Shown piece by piece: positions 59,641-64,000 of a stretch of DNA of 64,000 bases (its first letter is position 1; every line of letters begins with the position of its first letter). This DNA is from Planococcus citri. Taxonomy: Eukaryota > Arthropoda > Insecta > Hemiptera > Pseudococcidae. The stretch spans positions 26,834,559 through 26,898,558 of the forward strand of contig NC_088680.1 in assembly GCF_950023065.1 (NCBI RefSeq). Direction: 5' to 3'. The notes beneath the pieces are model-generated. The model was not told where the DNA came from and did no database searches. It was given only the letters and a program-made list of their open reading frames with translations. A program made the translations under genes and the position numbers.

Positions 59641-60968
59641 CAGGTGCGTACCGGTTTATTTAAATAGGTATATACGACGAATACTCCTGTCTTGGCTAAT
59701 TTTTCGTTTCCATGGTCGAAATAACACCTCACGGTTTACCTACCTGCAGAAAAATCTTAGCTGGTAATTTATTTAGTGCGTTTGCATTCGCCGCGATATA
59801 TTTCATTTTATCAACACGTCGCTTTCAAAATATTAATGTATTTTTTTTCTTTTTACTTTTTTTTTCAAGAGGAAAAAAAACTATTATAAAATGCATTTTA
59901 GGTCGACGTTTGATATATGTTTATCGATTAATTAAAATAAAAAATGGAAAAAAAAGGAAGCAAAAAAACGAATACAGAGTACGCGTATAGAGTTTAGCAG
60001 CATAAGTAGGACCTACATGTAGTGTATAACGCAACCGGGTATATAAAAGTGAAATATTAAAAGTGACAAAATAATCATTTGTTTTGGAAATTAATTTACA
60101 TTTAGCACGCTATCCGCAGAGAGTGGGCGGCTACGGCGTTTAACACCGAAAAAAAAAAGACGCGACGCTCGTTTAATAAGGGCGTAAACGTACAGTACCT
60201 AACTTTAACGGTAGGGGAAAAAAAATTAGCTGTGTGAGGTAAAATGAAACGAACAAACGCGAAAATCACGATAAAAACTCCTCGGTAGGGTAATTAACTA
60301 TGCATATATATACGCGACATAGTATATTGTACACATTGCGGTACATAGAGATGGCGAGGAGGTCGGTGGAGGGGCAAATGCCACGCGTGAAGAGCGGCTT
60401 TCTGTAATATATTTTTTGGCAGTCTCTCTGTTATCGCTTCGTAGCAAAAAGCGAGTATGATTTCAAAGGCTAGGCGTCGTTGTGTTTTGTACGTTGTTGA
60501 AGATGCTTTCGCAGCATCCCCCTATATAGCTTGCTTGGGTTCTAGAGTAGGATACCTACACTATGTGTACGAGAGTATATACGAGATGGTTATTAACAAC
60601 TTTGACGTTACGTTAATCAGATTAACTATGCTCGTTTTAGCGTAAAAGTATATATACGAGGATGCTACGTATGTATAGTATACGTAGGTATGTGTACAGT
60701 ATACATACGCGAAAGCATATTCGCGTTATTTGTTCGTCTCGTATGAAGCCTGCATCTCGCCTATATGTACGAAAAAGCTTATAAACGCAGAATAAAATTG
60801 CAGATTGTATACAATAGATGGTATGGAAGTAGGTGGTAGGCTCTCTGATACTACATTGTGAGCAAGGATGGGTGTTTCTATTCTGATGTAATAATATGTA
60901 TTACGAATAAACCAACCAACAAAAAAAAAAAAAATTTGTACTGAGAGGAAAATGAGGAGGGGGGGAGA
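59641..60968. other. CpG-richer island with TATA-like site, function unknown
   Basis: Contains 'gggtatataaaag' (60037-60049), GC-bearing words (gacgcgacgctcg near 60161) and many TATACG/CGTATA alternations (60640-60720). Frames of 60-92 codons are Lys/Arg/Phe-rich or short, with no family signature. A promoter is possible, but no downstream gene can be named within the window. Confidence 0.35.
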
Positions 60969-62195
60969 GGTTAAAAATATTTTTTATGAGAGTAGGTCTC
61001 GATGAGACACGACGAATGGTGCAAACCGCAGTTCTCAAAGTGCATTTGCAAGGAAGTTAGGGGATCTCAAAGTTTTGATAAAAATAGGGATGTTGTAAAC
61101 CTCGAGCAAGGCCAACTTGAAAATTAAAAATTGAACAAATTTGAAAATTTCGCCAGTATTCGGATCCATAGAGGCTCTTTTTGGAGATGGTGACGAAAAT
61201 CAGTTTTGCCAGCTTTTCAAGAAATCAGCTGGAAAAGTTGAGGAGTATTTCTCCATTACTTCATGCTAAAAATTTTTGAAAAAAATATCCCAAAGATAAA
61301 TTTTTTCACTGATTAACAGACCTCAAAATTAGGGTGAGGTTTTTTTGTGTTTTATGTAGATTTGAAAATTTTCAAAGATTAAATACAAAAATATTTTCAA
61401 TTTTTTTCATCAGAAAAGGTGGTTGAAATTGCATAAGTTGACTAATTTTCATCAATTTTACTCCACATTCGGAGGAAAAATCGGTGAAATTAATTAGAAT
61501 TCACTTCACACTCTTGATACGTGGCCAGAAATAGACTTTCATAATATCTACTTTGGACTTTTCACGTTTTAAATCATTTTTTGAATATTACGCAAAAACT
61601 AAACTTTCTGAGAAAAAGTTGATGATAACCAAAGTTGAAGAAAATTAAATTTAGAATCGTTTACGTGCCATCGAACTCACCATTGGGTCTCACATATTTT
61701 ATTAAAATGCGAGGCTGTTAAATTGACACATTCGGATGAAAAAATATAAGATGTTTAGTTATTAAAAAAAAAAAATTAATAAAAGCGAAAGTACTTTTAA
61801 AAAAATGCCTAAAAATGTTTCTATAGGTAACAATTTTTTTCTTCGAATGAACGTAAAATCGATGAAGATAAGTCAATCTGCACAATTTTGACCTTTCATC
61901 AACAGAAAGCGTATTTTCTCATAAACTTTGAATTTTTAAAAATCTTGAATACGAGAAAACGCCATCCCGATTTTTTAAATACGTTAATCTCTATAAAAAG
62001 TTGAGGTAGCTTTTTCAGAATTTTTTAGCAAGTTCACCTCGCTCGAACTTCACAACATCCGTACTCTCCTCGAAACTTTGAACAGCCCTACCTCCACTCC
62101 AACGTCTCCAACTGCACTTTGAGAGCTGCAATTTGCGCTATTCATCATCTCTCATCGAGGTCTACATTCTTACTTACACATGAAAAATATTTAAA
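60969..62195. mobile_element. 1.2-kb foldback with ~130-bp outer arms
   Basis: 'gtaggtctcgatgaga' at 60992 is inverted at 62165, and the match continues through 'ctcaaagtgca' (61036, 62117), 'ggatgttgta' (61088) and its inverse 'cacaacatcc' (62051), and outward to the shared 'ttaaa.atttttt.atg' edge. Arms are roughly 70-75 per cent identical and decay towards the centre near 61580. No open frame or target duplication seen. An old foldback transposon is likely. Confidence 0.65.
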
Positions 62196-64000
62196 AGATC
62201 GTCCTCCACCCGAAGGACTAAAAGTTCGCCGATTTAAAATGAAATAACCCTGTGGTTAATGATTTTACGGGTCGTGAGAGGATATTTTTGGAAGAAAAAA
62301 AAAACACCAATTTTTTTGCATCTCTTTTGATCGCATTTCTACAAAATTTTCATACATTAAGATCTCCCCCTCCCCTCCAAAAACACAATCACCAAATTAT
62401 GAGACATTTTTAAAAATAAAATCACGTCACATACTTACTTATTATTTTAAACAGTGCTGGAAATTTAAAAAATTAAGATACAAAACAATAACTACGGTAA
62501 CTTATCATTTTTTCAAAAATGAACCATTTTAGTAAGTAATTTTTTCCGTTTTTTTTGTTTTTTCGCCACTTTTTCTTGAAGTATGTGCTATTTCACTATT
62601 TTCAACACCTCTAACGATTTTCTGAAGGGGGAAAAGAGCGTTATGGTGGAGCAGAAAAGAGCAAAACGATCTGGTTTATTACTTATTAGACATAGACGCT
62701 GAATAAAATAAATAAAGATTCAATCAATTTGTACTTGAGCATTTTTTTTGTTGCAATTGAACAAATTTAGTGTGTTTGAGTAATAAGATCCTTAAAAATG
62801 AAGAAATTTCCCATTTAAAAAAATTCGATTCTTTATTTTTTTTGGTTCTAATTGTCTTGAATGATTGATTTAATAAAGCAAGTATCCTTCTACCTGATGG
62901 AAAAATTTTCATCTACCGACAAAAGCTTACTCAAAAAAGCGTTCAAAATACACCACCAAGCCAAATTTCGTTTTTCGATTTGAAAATAATTTACGAAAAT
63001 TCTTCGGCCCATTTTTACTGAAAAAAAATGTAAGGTAAATTCGAGGAAATCAGGATAGAAAGCTGAGAAGTTTAATACGCACTTTTATTTTCAATCTCTT
63101 GAATTTGTTAGGTGTTGATTCAGAACGGTTCTAGGAGCTCAGGCGGGTTTCAGGATTATCCATGTAGATTTTTTCTTGATGAGACTGTGTGCCCAAACTG
63201 GCTCGCATCGTTATAGTTAGAAGTTTCCTATCCTATAGTTCCTATCCTATTATAGTTGATAGGACGAATAACTACTTAAGTAAGTTTTTTTTGCCTATTC
63301 GTCAATTCCAATACTTTCTCAGGTGATTATTTGTTTAAAAAATGAATCCGAGAATCTGGCGTTGGCTCCAAAACAACTGAAAATCATCGTTACCCGATTA
63401 AACAGGTTGAAAATAGGTAGAGCAGAAGTCAAATTTTGAGATTTTCACAATAACATGTTCCTATAGGACGATTTATGTTTTAAAAATCGGCAAACATAAT
63501 TCGTCTTCGCGGTATATTTTTGGATTCTCTATCGATTGTTCTTGTATACCTAGTTACGGTTTAAAAATGTTTATGTGGGGAGATTTTTCAGCAAAAAAAT
63601 TGGTTACTTTCTCACTCTTTAGTGAGCGTTGCTTCAGTTTTCCCATCACCTTTTCATCCCACCGTCATAAAAAGAAAATAGGAATCTCGCAATCGTTCAC
63701 ATAAGGAGATTAGGTATTGGGCCCCTTCTTCTTCTTTTTTTTCTTTTTTTAAAATCTGAATCAAGAGTGAATACTTGAGTATCTACTAGAGATACGAGTA
63801 TATCTAAGACCTTCAAGCGACAAAGCAAAAATTATTTAATCTGCCCTTCCACAATCCACTTTATCAGCAAAATCCTCGCTTACACATAATTGCTCTCAGA
63901 CAAAAAATGTTGAAAAATTGACTAAGAAAATGAAGAGACGTATCAATAAAAAATTATTGAATTCTAGACCCTTCACCTTCTCCCGTTTTTTTTTTCAACA
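62196..64000. other. Intergenic DNA, no gene seen
   Basis: AT-rich with a small 'gtttcctatcctatagttcctatcctattatag' duplication near 63225-63255. Nothing else recognised to the window end. Confidence 0.4.

Overview
This window looks like nuclear DNA of an animal, most likely an insect. It is AT-rich, crowded with degenerate repeats and transposon remnants, and the one gene that can be read with confidence is split by short introns with GT/AG borders. The gene resembles the insect facilitated trehalose (Tret1) transporter family. Frequent TAGGTACCTA-type words would fit a hemipteran such as an aphid or mealybug, but that is an impression, not a measurement.

The gene lies on the minus strand at 27455-32019. 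Six coding exons join in frame into a 491-residue major-facilitator sugar transporter; a 2.67 kb first intron separates a short N-terminal exon from the rest. I found no other convincing host gene. Nearly all other open frames are short and repeat-derived or unsupported.

Layout: 1-4.4 kb has an 18-bp minisatellite, a tRNA-like patch and a 1.7 kb foldback whose arms mirror each other. 6.5-9.6 kb is dispersed-repeat material followed by a hAT-type element (9642-9930, 8-bp target duplication). 14.3-15.7 kb is a ~250-bp tandem array. 18.8-22.5 kb is a GGTAATT-based satellite field interrupted by a hAT-type element (19973-20544) and a TA-flanked element (20836-21792). 25.1-26.9 kb is a wrecked non-LTR retrotransposon with nested inverted-repeat elements. 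35.4-38.5 kb and 42.2-43.2 kb hold further inverted-repeat elements. 44.3-48.8 kb contains two strong palindromes and an array of a GAGCGAAGCGAGGG word. 51-58.6 kb is a 2.5 kb unit present twice in tandem, the first copy split by a 2.55 kb insertion that carries a GC-rich hairpin array. 61.0-62.2 kb is another foldback.

Seven more complex, CpG-richer islands (about 5.2-6.5, 10.6-12.0, 16.1-18.2, 22.5-24.4, 39.4-40.9, 49.5-51.0 and 59.6-61.0 kb) sit between the repeat fields. They lack readable exons and may be regulatory or non-coding transcribed DNA.

The most interesting theme is a group of four 0.8-1.1 kb elements whose terminal 'word' is iterated inside the element. Each element has its own unrelated word (TTAGTTGTCA, GAACGACAG, AATTTCGGACA, AAACTCGTAAC), and three are bordered by TA dinucleotides. 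None encodes a visible transposase, so they look non-autonomous. All family assignments rest on reading the sequence only.
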